A stretch of DNA of 7,690 nucleotides, from assembly GCA_018971455.1 (NCBI GenBank), contig JAGXAV010000086.1, positions 1-7,690 on the forward strand, given 5' to 3'. Position 1 is the first letter of the stretch; each line of letters opens with the position of its first letter. Shown here one piece after another: positions 1-7,166 of the stretch. This stretch comes from Rhodospirillales bacterium. GTDB lineage: Bacteria > Pseudomonadota > Alphaproteobacteria > Acetobacterales > Acetobacteraceae. The notes beneath the pieces were generated by a model. The model was not told the origin of the DNA, ran no database searches, and saw only the letters and a list, made by a program, of their open reading frames with translations. The position numbers and the translations under genes are program-made.

Positions 1-1
1 C

Positions 2-184
2 CTGCTGTGCGATGTCGCGGGGTCGGCGGGGTTGATCGAGCAGGCGCTCGACGCCGTCATCGCGCGCGGCTTCGCCCGCCCCGATATCCGCGCGCTCTAT
101 GAGCGCCATGACGGCGTGGCCGCCACCATGGCCCGGCTGTCGCAGCTCGGCCGCGCCCGCGGCGGTGCCGCCGCTCTGCTGTGA
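2..184 (+). CDS. 3' end of an unidentified protein (partial)
   Basis: Only the last 60 residues are in the window; the gene starts to the left. The frame beginning at base 2 is open to a TGA at 182-184, while the other two plus frames hit stops within about 100 bases. Nearly every codon in this frame ends in G or C, matching the real genes nearby, so I believe it is coding. The visible C-terminus begins LLCDVAGSAGLIEQ and ends LGRARGGAALL. It looks helical and soluble, with no membrane segment and no motif I can name. The final helices loosely recall the C-terminal tail of GT-B-fold glycosyltransferases, but that is only an impression and I assign no function. A GC-rich hairpin directly follows the stop, so this gene is probably transcribed separately from lexA. 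Confidence 0.7.
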   Translation: MLCDVAGSAGLIEQALDAVIARGFARPDIRALYERHDGVAATMARLSQLGRARGGAAALL

Positions 185-220
185 CGCCGCCGCCCTCTCG
201 GCTTGGAATGGGCGGCGGCG
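185..220 (+). terminator. GC-rich hairpin after the upstream gene, possible terminator
   Basis: Bases 185-195 (CGCCGCCGCCC) are perfectly complementary to 210-220 (GGGCGGCGGCG), giving an 11-bp all-GC stem with a 14-base loop. It starts at the base after the stop codon of the upstream gene. No T-run follows, so it is not a textbook intrinsic terminator. It may pause polymerase, act with Rho, or protect the mRNA 3' end. The lexA -35 box lies only 8 bases further on, which suggests that this is the boundary between two transcription units. Confidence 0.4.
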
Positions 221-227
221 CGGGCGC

Positions 228-257
228 TTGACGGGGTTACGAGAACCTATCTAGAAC
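228..257 (+). promoter_or_regulatory. Predicted sigma70-type promoter of lexA
   Basis: TTGACG at 228-233 matches five of six bases of the -35 consensus. TAGAAC at 252-257 is a four-of-six -10 match at 18-bp spacing; TCTAGA at 250-255 at 16 bp is an alternative. Transcription would begin near 264, leaving a leader of about 65 bases before the lexA ATG. The downstream half of the LexA operator sits inside the -10 element, so bound repressor would block polymerase. The -35 is convincing, while the exact -10 is uncertain. Confidence 0.55.
243..257 (+). promoter_or_regulatory. LexA operator (SOS box), alphaproteobacterial type
   Basis: The 15 bases GAACCTATCTAGAAC are a perfect GAAC-N7-GAAC direct repeat, the LexA-binding motif known for Alphaproteobacteria (also written GTTC-N7-GTTC on the other strand). 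It lies 73 bases upstream of the lexA ATG and overlaps the predicted -10. This indicates the usual negative autoregulation: LexA represses its own transcription until RecA-stimulated self-cleavage after DNA damage. A further GAAC at 261-264 and a GTTC at 278-281 do not have the 7-base spacing and are probably not part of the site. Confidence 0.9.
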
Positions 258-330
258 AACGAACACGTTGCTGGTTTGTTCCGGTCCCGCCGCCGTGGCG
301 GGGGCGCTCGCCGTTCGGGGAGAGATGCGC

Positions 331-1074
331 ATGCTGACCCGCAAGCAGCACGAGCTGCTGGCCTTCATCGACCTTCACCTGCGGAGCACCGGCTTCTCGC
401 CGAGCTTCGAGGAGATGAAGGCGGCCCTTCAGCTGAAATCGAAATCCGGCATTCACCGGTTGATTTCGGCGCTGGAGGAGCGCGGCTTCCTGGTGCGCCG
501 CCACCACCGCGCCCGCGCGCTCGAAGTCGTCCGTCTGCCCGAGGCGATGGGCGGGCGGGCCGAATTCAGCCGCGCCGAGCCGACGGTGGCCGAGGCGGCG
601 CCGGCGGGCCGCGAGGCAAGCTTCGCGCCGAATGTCATCCGGGGGGATTTCTCCCCCCGCCTGCCCGGCGTGCGCGCCGCAAACGAGGCCGGCGCGGTGC
701 AGCTTCCGCTCTACGGGCGCATCGCCGCCGGCCTGCCGATCGAGGCGATGCGCGAGGGCGGCGGGCATGTCGAGGTGCCGATCGCCATGCTGGGCAGCGG
801 CGAGCATTTCGCCCTCGAAGTGGCAGGCGACTCGATGATCGACGCCGGCATATGGGACGGCGACACGGTGATCATCCGCAAGGAGGACAGCGCCGAGACG
901 GGGCAGATCGTCGTCGCCCTGGTCGATGAGGCGGAAGTCACCCTCAAGCGCTTTCGCCGGCGTGGCAACTCGATCGCCCTCGAACCGGCCAACCAGACCT
1001 ACAAGACGCAGATCTTTCCGGCCGACAAGGTGCGCGTGCAGGGCCGCCTGGTCGGCCTGCTGCGCCGCTACTAG
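331..1074 (+). CDS. lexA: LexA repressor, SOS-response transcriptional regulator
   Basis: LexA represses DNA-damage genes and cuts itself when stimulated by RecA filaments. The 247-residue protein has an N-terminal winged helix-turn-helix (about 1-65; [10 protein letters not shown] start, PSFEEMK and [10 protein letters not shown] recognition region), a long linker (about 70-122) containing the NVIRGDF stretch typical of alphaproteobacterial LexA, and a C-terminal S24 peptidase domain. The self-cleavage bond is Ala133-Gly134 in GRIAAG; the catalytic pair is Ser168 (GDSM) and Lys206 (VTLKRF). All catalytic elements are present. At 247 residues it is longer than the 202-residue E. coli protein, mainly in the linker. 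I chose ATG 331 because it gives the canonical family N-terminus and has GGGGAG at 317-322 eight bases upstream; ATG 325 is two codons earlier and possible. An upstream in-frame TTG at 268 would add non-conserved residues. A LexA box in the promoter indicates autoregulation. Confidence 0.96.
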   Translation: MLTRKQHELLAFIDLHLRSTGFSPSFEEMKAALQLKSKSGIHRLISALEERGFLVRRHHRARALEVVRLPEAMGGRAEFSRAEPTVAEAAPAGREASFAPNVIRGDFSPRLPGVRAANEAGAVQLPLYGRIAAGLPIEAMREGGGHVEVPIAMLGSGEHFALEVAGDSMIDAGIWDGDTVIIRKEDSAETGQIVVALVDEAEVTLKRFRRRGNSIALEPANQTYKTQIFPADKVRVQGRLVGLLRRY

Positions 1075-1082
1075 GGGCGCCG

Positions 1083-2747
1083 GTGCCCCGCCCGACGCGC
1101 CGCGTGCCGCTGGCGCGCGCGATGATCACCGCCCCGCAGCCCGAGGCCGTGGAGGCAGGGGCGGCGGTGCTGAGCGAGGGCGGCAACGCGCTCGATGCCG
1201 TGCTCGCCTGCGCGCTCACCCAGGGCGTCGTCGATCCGATGATGTGCGGCATCGGCGGCCTCGGCACCATGGTCCTGCACGATCCGGCCAGCGGGCGCAC
1301 CGAGGTGATCGACGGTCTCTCGACCTGCCCCGCCGCCTGCGCGGACGACATGTGGGCCGCGGATTTCGAGCGCGAATGCGCCGACGGCTACGGCTATGTC
1401 GTCAAAGGCGGGGTGAACGAACTCGGCCATCGCGCCGTCACCACGCCCGGCATTCTGCGCGTCTTCGCCCATGCCCATGCGCAGTACGGCCAGCTGCCCT
1501 GGGCGAGGCTGTTCGCGCCCGCCATCGCGGTGGCCGAGCAGGGCTGGATGATCCGCCCGCACGTCGCCACCATGTTCACGCTCGATGAAACCGCGGTCGG
1601 GCGGCTGCCGATGGTCGCCAAGCTTGCCCTCACCGCCGATGGGCGGCGCCTCTATCTGCGCGCCGACGGCACGCCCAAGCGCCCCGGCGACACCGTGCGC
1701 AACCCCGAGCTTGCAGCGACCCTGGGCGGGATCGCGCGCGACGGCGCGGAGAGCTTCTACAGCGGCGCCATCGCCGCGCGCATGGTCGCTGACATGGCCG
1801 CCCATGGCGGGCTGCTGAGTGCCGCCGATCTGGCCGGCTTCAAGCCCCGCCTGTCCCGGCCCCTGGACATCACCTATCGCGGCCGCCGCCTCGCGGTGCC
1901 GCCGCCGCCGGCCGGCGGCATCGTGCTGGCCGAGATGCTGCGCATCCTGGAGCGCTTCGACCTCACGGCCCTCGGCCACAACAGCGCGGACTACATCCGC
2001 ATCGTTGCCGAGGCGATGAAGATCGCAGGCGCCGACAAGGAAGCCCATATCGGCGACCCCGATTTCGTGCCGCCGCCGCTCGCCATGCTGCTGTCCGATG
2101 CCTATGCCGACCGCCAGGCCGCGCGCATCCGCGCCGGCGAGAAGGCGAAGCTGACCCGCGTGGGGGCCGACTCGAAGGACACCACCACCATCTCCTGCGT
2201 CGATGCGGCGGGGCTGGTGGTCTCGCTCACCCACACGCTCGGGGTACCCTCCGGCGTCATCCCGCCGGGCAGCGGCTTCATGCTGAACGGGGCGATGAAC
2301 TGGTACGATCCGCGGCCCGGACGCCCCGGCTCGATCGCGCCGGGCAAGCGGCGCTTCTCCTCGCTCACGCCCGGCATCATCTTCGAGGGTGATACGCCGG
2401 TGATGACCTTCGGCGCCCCCGGCGGCGCGTGGATCGGCGTGGCGCTGCTGCAGGTCGTTCTCAACGTGCTCGACTGGGGCATGGGCATGCAGGAGGCGGT
2501 CTCCGCGCCCCGCTTCTCGGCCACCACCGACGAGATCGACATCTCCAACCGCATCCCGCGCGCGGTGCAGCGCGAGGTCGAGGCGATGGGCTACACGGTG
2601 CGGCGCTGGCCGCAAAGCTACCCGTTCGCAGCGCCGCACGGCATCACCATGTGGGACGGGGTGCTGGAGGGCGGGGCCGACCCGCAGCGCGACGGCTACG
2701 TCGCCGGAATTTCGTCCGCCCCGCCGCGCAATCCGGGGATTGCCTGA
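1083..2747 (+). CDS. Gamma-glutamyltransferase-family (T3) Ntn-hydrolase, GGT-like/acylase-like, substrate unknown
   Basis: The 554-residue protein has the full gamma-glutamyltranspeptidase fold, in which a single chain cuts itself to expose an N-terminal threonine nucleophile. Conserved landmarks are the EGGNALDAV motif near residues 32-40, GIGGLG near 56-61, the processing threonine Thr367 (first T in DTTTIS, numbered from GTG 1083), Ser426-Ser427 (oxyanion region) and Gly447-Gly448 in APGG. Cleavage at Thr367 would give a 366-residue large and 188-residue small subunit, as in the family. The residues that hold the glutamyl group in E. coli GGT are replaced (see findings), so true glutathione hydrolysis is doubtful and an acylase or other amidase role is possible. 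There is no signal peptide, so it is probably cytoplasmic. The GTG at 1083 follows lexA by 8 bases with AGGGG at 1073-1077; GTG 1104 or ATG 1122 are alternative starts. The short spacing implies co-transcription with lexA. Confidence 0.88.
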   Translation: MPRPTRRVPLARAMITAPQPEAVEAGAAVLSEGGNALDAVLACALTQGVVDPMMCGIGGLGTMVLHDPASGRTEVIDGLSTCPAACADDMWAADFERECADGYGYVVKGGVNELGHRAVTTPGILRVFAHAHAQYGQLPWARLFAPAIAVAEQGWMIRPHVATMFTLDETAVGRLPMVAKLALTADGRRLYLRADGTPKRPGDTVRNPELAATLGGIARDGAESFYSGAIAARMVADMAAHGGLLSAADLAGFKPRLSRPLDITYRGRRLAVPPPPAGGIVLAEMLRILERFDLTALGHNSADYIRIVAEAMKIAGADKEAHIGDPDFVPPPLAMLLSDAYADRQAARIRAGEKAKLTRVGADSKDTTTISCVDAAGLVVSLTHTLGVPSGVIPPGSGFMLNGAMNWYDPRPGRPGSIAPGKRRFSSLTPGIIFEGDTPVMTFGAPGGAWIGVALLQVVLNVLDWGMGMQEAVSAPRFSATTDEIDISNRIPRAVQREVEAMGYTVRRWPQSYPFAAPHGITMWDGVLEGGADPQRDGYVAGISSAPPRNPGIA

Positions 2748-2768
2748 CCGGGGGGCGCGGGCTATACG
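2740..2768 (+). promoter_or_regulatory. Predicted promoter of the tRNA-Pro gene
   Basis: TTGCCT at 2740-2745 and TATACG at 2763-2768 are separated by exactly 17 bases, and the mature tRNA starts at 2778, ten bases after the -10. The -35 overlaps the stop codon of the GGT-like gene. The stretch between -10 and tRNA is GC-rich, as in stable-RNA promoters under stringent control. The call rests on spacing and position; each box matches four of six consensus bases. Confidence 0.6.
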
Positions 2769-2777
2769 CAGCCCCGC

Positions 2778-2854
2778 CGGAGTGTAGCTCAGCCTGGTAG
2801 AGCACTGTGTTCGGGACGCAGGGGCCGGAGGTTCGAATCCTCTCACTCCGACCA
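2778..2854 (+). tRNA. tRNA-Pro, anticodon CGG
   Basis: A complete cloverleaf folds by eye. The acceptor stem is CGGAGTG (2778-2784) with CACTCCG (2844-2850). The D arm is GCTC/GAGC. The anticodon stem is CTGTG/CGCAG around the loop TTCGGGA (2810-2816), so the anticodon is CGG at 2812-2814, reading the proline codon CCG; G37 follows it, as in proline tRNAs. The variable loop has five bases. The T stem GGAGG/CCTCT closes on the TTCGAAT loop. Discriminator A2851 is followed by a genomically encoded CCA at 2852-2854. The CCG codon is favoured in such a GC-rich genome, so this isoacceptor should be heavily used. It lies 30 bases after the GGT-like gene, with its own promoter. Confidence 0.97.
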
Positions 2855-2879
2855 TTTCCCGCCGATGACCGCCGCTCCC

Positions 2880-2899
2880 GCCGTCCCGTCCGGGACGGC
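2880..2899. terminator. Hairpin between convergent tRNA-Pro and ugp operon, possible two-way terminator
   Basis: GCCGTCCC (2880-2887) pairs perfectly with GGGACGGC (2892-2899) around a four-base loop. It sits 25 bases after the tRNA 3' end and 5 bases beyond the ugpC stop on the opposite strand. That is where transcripts from both sides should end. Neither strand has a clear T-run after the stem, so the efficiency and mechanism are uncertain. Confidence 0.5.
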
Positions 2900-2904
2900 G
2901 CGGT

Positions 2905-3971
<1,067 letters not shown>

Positions 3972-3972
<1 letters not shown>

Positions 3973-4802
3973 TATTTGTCGCCTTCAGTCAGACCCTTGA
4001 CGAACCAGCGTTGCATCAGCAGCACGACGCCGACCGGCGGCAGCAGTGCCAGGACCGCGGTCGCCATCACCTTGTTCCACTCGATGGCGTTGTCGATGCC
4101 GATCATCTTGACGATGCCGATGACGATGGTGTCGAGGTTGGGATTGGCCGCGACCAGCAGCGGCCAGAGAAACTGGTTCCAGCCATAGACGAACTCGATG
4201 ACGAACAGGGCGGCGAGATTGGCTGCCGAGACCGGAATGACGATGTCTTTCAGGAACCGCCACGGCCCCGCGCCATCCATCCGCGCGGCTTCCATCAGCT
4301 CGTCGGGGATTGCCGTGAAGGTCTGGCGGAACAGCAGCGTCGCCGTTGCCGAGGCAATCAGCGGAACGGTCAGGCCCGGAAAGGTGTTGATCAGGCCGAG
4401 GTCGGACATCACCGTGTAGGTCGGGATGATGCGCACCTCGACCGGCAGCATGAGGGTGAGAAAGATCATCCAGAACGCCGCCATGCGGAAGGGAAAGCGG
4501 AAGAATGCCACCGCATAGGCCGAGAGCACGGAGATGACGATCTTGCCGACCGCGATGGCGATCGCCATCGAGGCCGATATCAGCAGCATGTGCCATACCG
4601 GGCCGACGCCCGGCCCGCCATGGACCAGCACATCGCCGTAGACGCCGAGGCCCGAGAGGTTCGGCAGCAGCGACATCTGCCCGCGCGCGATGGCGCCCGC
4701 GCTCTGGGTGGAGCCGGCAAAGGCCATCCATAGCGGGGCGACGAACAGCACGCAGCCGAGGATCAGGACGAAATGGGCGAGCCAGTCGGTGCGCGGCCTC
4801 AC
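3972..4802 (-). CDS. ugpE: sn-glycerol-3-phosphate ABC importer, permease UgpE
   Basis: This is one of two inner-membrane subunits forming the transport channel. The 276-residue protein has about six hydrophobic helices (first around 9-29, others near 70-98, 106-126, 140-158, 190-212 and 244-266). The cytoplasmic EAA loop that docks on the ATPase begins at residue 171 (EAARMDGAG, followed by the IVIP turn). The C-terminus QRWFVKGLTEGDK closely resembles the end of known UgpE proteins. Translation starts at a GTG (4800-4802) that overlaps the TGA of ugpA in a GTGA arrangement, a 4-base overlap. No Shine-Dalgarno motif is visible in front of it, so it probably relies on ribosomes terminating on ugpA. 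Its own stop overlaps the ugpC start by one base. Confidence 0.93.
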
Positions 4803-5680
4803 GAGGTGGTCTTCTTGCCGAGGAAGCGGAATTGCAGCGCGGTGAGCAGGATCACGCCGGCCATCAGCACGACGGATTGCGCGGCGGAGGAGCCGAGATC
4901 GAGATTGACGACGCCGTCGCGGTACACCTTCACCACCAGCGTCTCGGTGGATTTGCCGGGACCGCCCTGGGTCAGCGCCCAGATCGTGCCGAAGGCGTCA
5001 AAGGCGGCGTAGACGAGATTGACGACGACGAGGAAATACACCGTCGGCATCAGCAGCGGCAGAATGATGGTGCGAAAGCGGTGGAAACCCTTGGCGCCGT
5101 CCATCCGCGCCGCCTCGATCACCGTCTTGGGGATCGATTGCAGGCCGGCGAGCAGGAAGATGAAATTGTAGCTGATCTGCTTCCAGGCGCTGGCGATGAT
5201 CACCATCAGCAGCGCCTGCGCGCCGTTCAGCTGGTAATCCCAGTTCAGGCCGGCCCGCACCAGCGCGCGGCCGAGCATGCCGATCTGTGGGTGCAGCAGC
5301 AGAATCCACAGCACCGCGGCCATGGCGGAGGCGATGGCGTAGGGCCAGATCAGCATGGTGCGGTAGAATCCGCGGGCGCGGATCTCCCGGTCGGCGAAGC
5401 TTGCCAGCAGCAGCGCGATCCCGAGCGAGAGGGCGGCGACGGCCGCGCAGAAGAAGAGCGTGCGCCAGATGGTGGCGACATAAAGCGGATCGGCGAACAG
5501 ATCGGCGAAATTCTCCAGCCCGACGAATTGCGCGCTCAGCCCGAACGGGTCCTCGCGCGTCAGGCTCGACCAGATCGCCTGGGCGGCGGGCCAGTAGAAG
5601 AAGATGAAGCTGATGACGAGCTGCGGCAGCAGCAGCAGCGCCGGCAGCGTCCAGCCCGGAAAGATGGTGCGCCGTTCCAT
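4799..5680 (-). CDS. ugpA: sn-glycerol-3-phosphate ABC importer, permease UgpA
   Basis: This is the partner inner-membrane subunit of UgpE. The 293-residue protein, close to the usual family length, has about six membrane helices (first near 12-31, then near 70-95, 108-130, 155-180, 205-226 and 266-286). Its EAA loop begins at residue 189 (EAARMDGAKG, then IILP), the contact site for UgpC. The periplasmic loop after helix 1 contains FVGLENFADLF, a hallmark of this permease family. The ATG at 5678-5680 lies 51 bases downstream of the ugpB stop, and no good ribosome-binding sequence precedes it. A strong hairpin occupies most of the gap. The stop overlaps the ugpE GTG. Alternative sugar-permease assignments are excluded mainly by the linked UgpB. 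Confidence 0.93.
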   Translation of the reverse strand: MERRTIFPGWTLPALLLLPQLVISFIFFYWPAAQAIWSSLTREDPFGLSAQFVGLENFADLFADPLYVATIWRTLFFCAAVAALSLGIALLLASFADREIRARGFYRTMLIWPYAIASAMAAVLWILLLHPQIGMLGRALVRAGLNWDYQLNGAQALLMVIIASAWKQISYNFIFLLAGLQSIPKTVIEAARMDGAKGFHRFRTIILPLLMPTVYFLVVVNLVYAAFDAFGTIWALTQGGPGKSTETLVVKVYRDGVVNLDLGSSAAQSVVLMAGVILLTALQFRFLGKKTTS

Positions 5681-5695
5681 GCGGTCTGCGAAGGC

Positions 5696-5723
5696 CCGGC
5701 CCGGGCGTTGCCGCCCGGGCCGG
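5696..5723 (-). promoter_or_regulatory. Intercistronic hairpin between ugpB and ugpA
   Basis: On the minus-strand transcript, CCGGCCCGGGCG and CGCCCGGGCCGG form a perfect 12-bp GC stem closed by GCAA, a GNRA-type tetraloop. It lies 8 bases after the ugpB stop and 15 bases before the ugpA ATG. There is no U-run, so complete termination is unlikely. Such hairpins after binding-protein genes are known to protect the upstream message from 3' exonucleases and to lower downstream expression, as in the E. coli malE-malF gap. That role here is an inference. Confidence 0.65.
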
Positions 5724-5731
5724 TTCCCGGC

Positions 5732-7066
5732 TCAGGTGTGCACGGATTTCTGGAAGGCGCGCAGCACGGCGTTGCCGCGCGAGACCGACAGGTCCATCGC
5801 CTTCTGGGCGCTCTGCTGGCCCTGGAAGGCCTTCTCCAGCTCTTCGTAGATGATGTTGCGGATTTCGAGCAGCCGGCCGAGGCGCAGGCCGCGCGAATTG
5901 GCGGTCAGCTTGCCGCGGCCAAGCTGCTGCACGGGCAGGTCCGCACCCGGGTTCTGCTTGTAGTAGCCCTGGCTCTGGCTCAGCGCGTAGCCGGCGGTGG
6001 TCACCGGGACGTAGCCGGTCTGCTGGCTGTAGGTCGCTGCCTCGGCGGGCGTTGCGATGAACTGGTAGAAGGCCGCGACGGCCTTGTACTCCGCCGCGGT
6101 GCGGCCCTTGGCGGTCATCGTCCAGAAGCTGGCGCCGCCGATGATCGAGTTGATCGGGTGCGGGTTGACCGCCGGATCGAAGGGCAACAGCGCCTCGGCG
6201 AACTTGAACTTGGCGTTCTTGACGATGTCCGCGCGCCCGGCCGAGGAGCCGAAGCCGATCGCCGCCTGGCCGGAATAGAAGATGGCGTCGGGCGCGGTGT
6301 CGCGGCCGGTGTATTTGAAGCTGCCATCCTTGGACATGGTGAGCAGGCGCTGCACCTGCTTGACGAAGGCCGGCTTGTTGATGAGGAGCTCGGCGGCCAG
6401 CGAATCATAGCCGTCGCCATGGCTCGCATAGGAGAGGTTGTGGATGGCGGCGTACTGCTCGAGCTGGATCCAGGGCAGCCAGGAGGAGGTCGCGGCGATC
6501 GGGGTCGGCTTCTTCGCGGCCAGCGTGGCGGCGGCCTTCTCGACCTCGGCCCAGGTTGCGGGTGGCTTCTCGGGGTCGAGCCCGGCCTTCTCGAACGCGT
6601 CCTTGTTGTACCACATGATCGCGGTGGAGGAGTTGTAGGGCATCGAGGCCAGGGCGCCGTTGGGCAGGCTGTAATAGCCGCGCACGCCGGCGATGTAGGC
6701 GTTCGGGTCGAGCTTCAGCCCGGTCTCCTTGAAGAGCTGCCAGGCCTGCTTCACCGCGCCGCCGGCGGCCAGCATGGTGCCGGTGCCGACCTCGAAGACC
6801 TGGGCGATGTGCGGCGGCTGGCCGGCGCGGAAGGCGGCGATCGAGGCCGTCATGGTGTCGGCGTAGGAGCCCTTGAAAATCGCCGTCACCTCGACCGCGG
6901 ACTGGCTGGTGTTGAAGCGCTTGACCTGGGCATTGATCACGTCGCCATTGGCGCCGCCAAGGGCGTGCCAGAGCAGGATCTTGGTGGGCCCGGCGGCCTG
7001 GGCGAAGGCCGGGGCGGGGGCGGCGGCAATGGCAGCGGCGCCCGCAAGCAGGGTGCGACGTTTCAT
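5732..7066 (-). CDS. ugpB: Periplasmic sn-glycerol-3-phosphate-binding protein UgpB
   Basis: This is the solute-binding protein that captures glycerol-3-phosphate or glycerophosphodiesters such as glycerophosphocholine and delivers them to UgpAE. The 444 residues compare well with E. coli UgpB (438). Recognisable blocks in the family's order are ILLWHALGG near 30-38, VFEVGT (90-95), PYNSST (143-148), PWIQLE (198-203), IIGGASFW (308-315), TGYVPVT (350-356) and RGLRLG (392-397). The N-terminus MKRRTLLAG followed by an Ala-rich hydrophobic stretch and APAFA-Q predicts a signal peptide cut after residue 22; the twin arginine leaves Tat export possible. ATG 7064-7066 has AGGAG nine bases upstream (7076-7080), the strongest ribosome site in the operon, consistent with high binding-protein output. 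It is the first gene of the operon and is preceded by a candidate Pho box. Confidence 0.95.
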   Translation of the reverse strand: MKRRTLLAGAAAIAAAPAPAFAQAAGPTKILLWHALGGANGDVINAQVKRFNTSQSAVEVTAIFKGSYADTMTASIAAFRAGQPPHIAQVFEVGTGTMLAAGGAVKQAWQLFKETGLKLDPNAYIAGVRGYYSLPNGALASMPYNSSTAIMWYNKDAFEKAGLDPEKPPATWAEVEKAAATLAAKKPTPIAATSSWLPWIQLEQYAAIHNLSYASHGDGYDSLAAELLINKPAFVKQVQRLLTMSKDGSFKYTGRDTAPDAIFYSGQAAIGFGSSAGRADIVKNAKFKFAEALLPFDPAVNPHPINSIIGGASFWTMTAKGRTAAEYKAVAAFYQFIATPAEAATYSQQTGYVPVTTAGYALSQSQGYYKQNPGADLPVQQLGRGKLTANSRGLRLGRLLEIRNIIYEELEKAFQGQQSAQKAMDLSVSRGNAVLRAFQKSVHT

Positions 7067-7128
7067 GTCCCGGAACTCCTCTCTATCACTGTGAGCGGTT
7101 GGCCTTAACGGGCGCCGGTTGCACCCGC

Positions 7129-7157
7129 ATGGCAGTACTATGACGCTTCGATGACAC
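7129..7157 (-). promoter_or_regulatory. Candidate Pho box (PhoB-binding direct repeats) upstream of ugpB
   Basis: Reading the minus strand there are three heptamers at an exact 11-base period: GTGTCAT (7157-7151), GCGTCAT (7146-7140) and CTGCCAT (7135-7129), with four bases between each. They match the PhoB half-site CTGTCAT at 6, 5 and 6 of 7 positions. PhoB is known to bind tandem 11-bp repeats of this kind, and E. coli ugp belongs to the Pho regulon. The array is 62 bases upstream of the ugpB ATG and downstream of the DUF2842 stop. I could not find a convincing -10 at the expected distance, so the transcription start is unresolved. Confidence 0.7.
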
Positions 7158-7166
7158 CGAGTATCG

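Noticed and set aside
261..281. Extra GAAC (261) and GTTC (278) near the lexA promoter as a second SOS box
   Set aside because: Neither forms the direct GAAC-N7-GAAC spacing with a neighbour; likely chance.
268..330. Longer LexA start at TTG 268
   Set aside because: It would add 21 residues absent from the family and would put the start within a few bases of the predicted transcription start. ATG 331 has a well-spaced ribosome site and the canonical MLTRKQ N-terminus.
1899..1918. Perfect GC palindrome (GCCGCCGGCCGGCGGC) inside the GGT-like gene
   Set aside because: It encodes a Pro-Pro-Ala-Gly-Gly stretch in frame. GC-rich codon use explains it without a regulatory role.
2778..2854. tRNA-Pro as a mobile-element attachment site
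   Set aside because: No integrase gene and no repeated copy of the tRNA 3' end were seen in the window; the downstream ugp operon is ordinary chromosomal sequence in composition.
1071..2855. 594-codon minus-strand open frame antisense to the GGT-like gene and the tRNA
   Set aside because: It overlaps a well-supported enzyme gene and a tRNA on the other strand, has low-complexity composition and no family motifs.
4832..7108. 758-codon plus-strand open frame antisense to ugpA and ugpB
   Set aside because: It lies wholly opposite genes with clear protein homology. Long antisense frames are common in high-GC DNA, and the predicted protein is rich in Arg, Gly, His and Gln with no recognisable domain.
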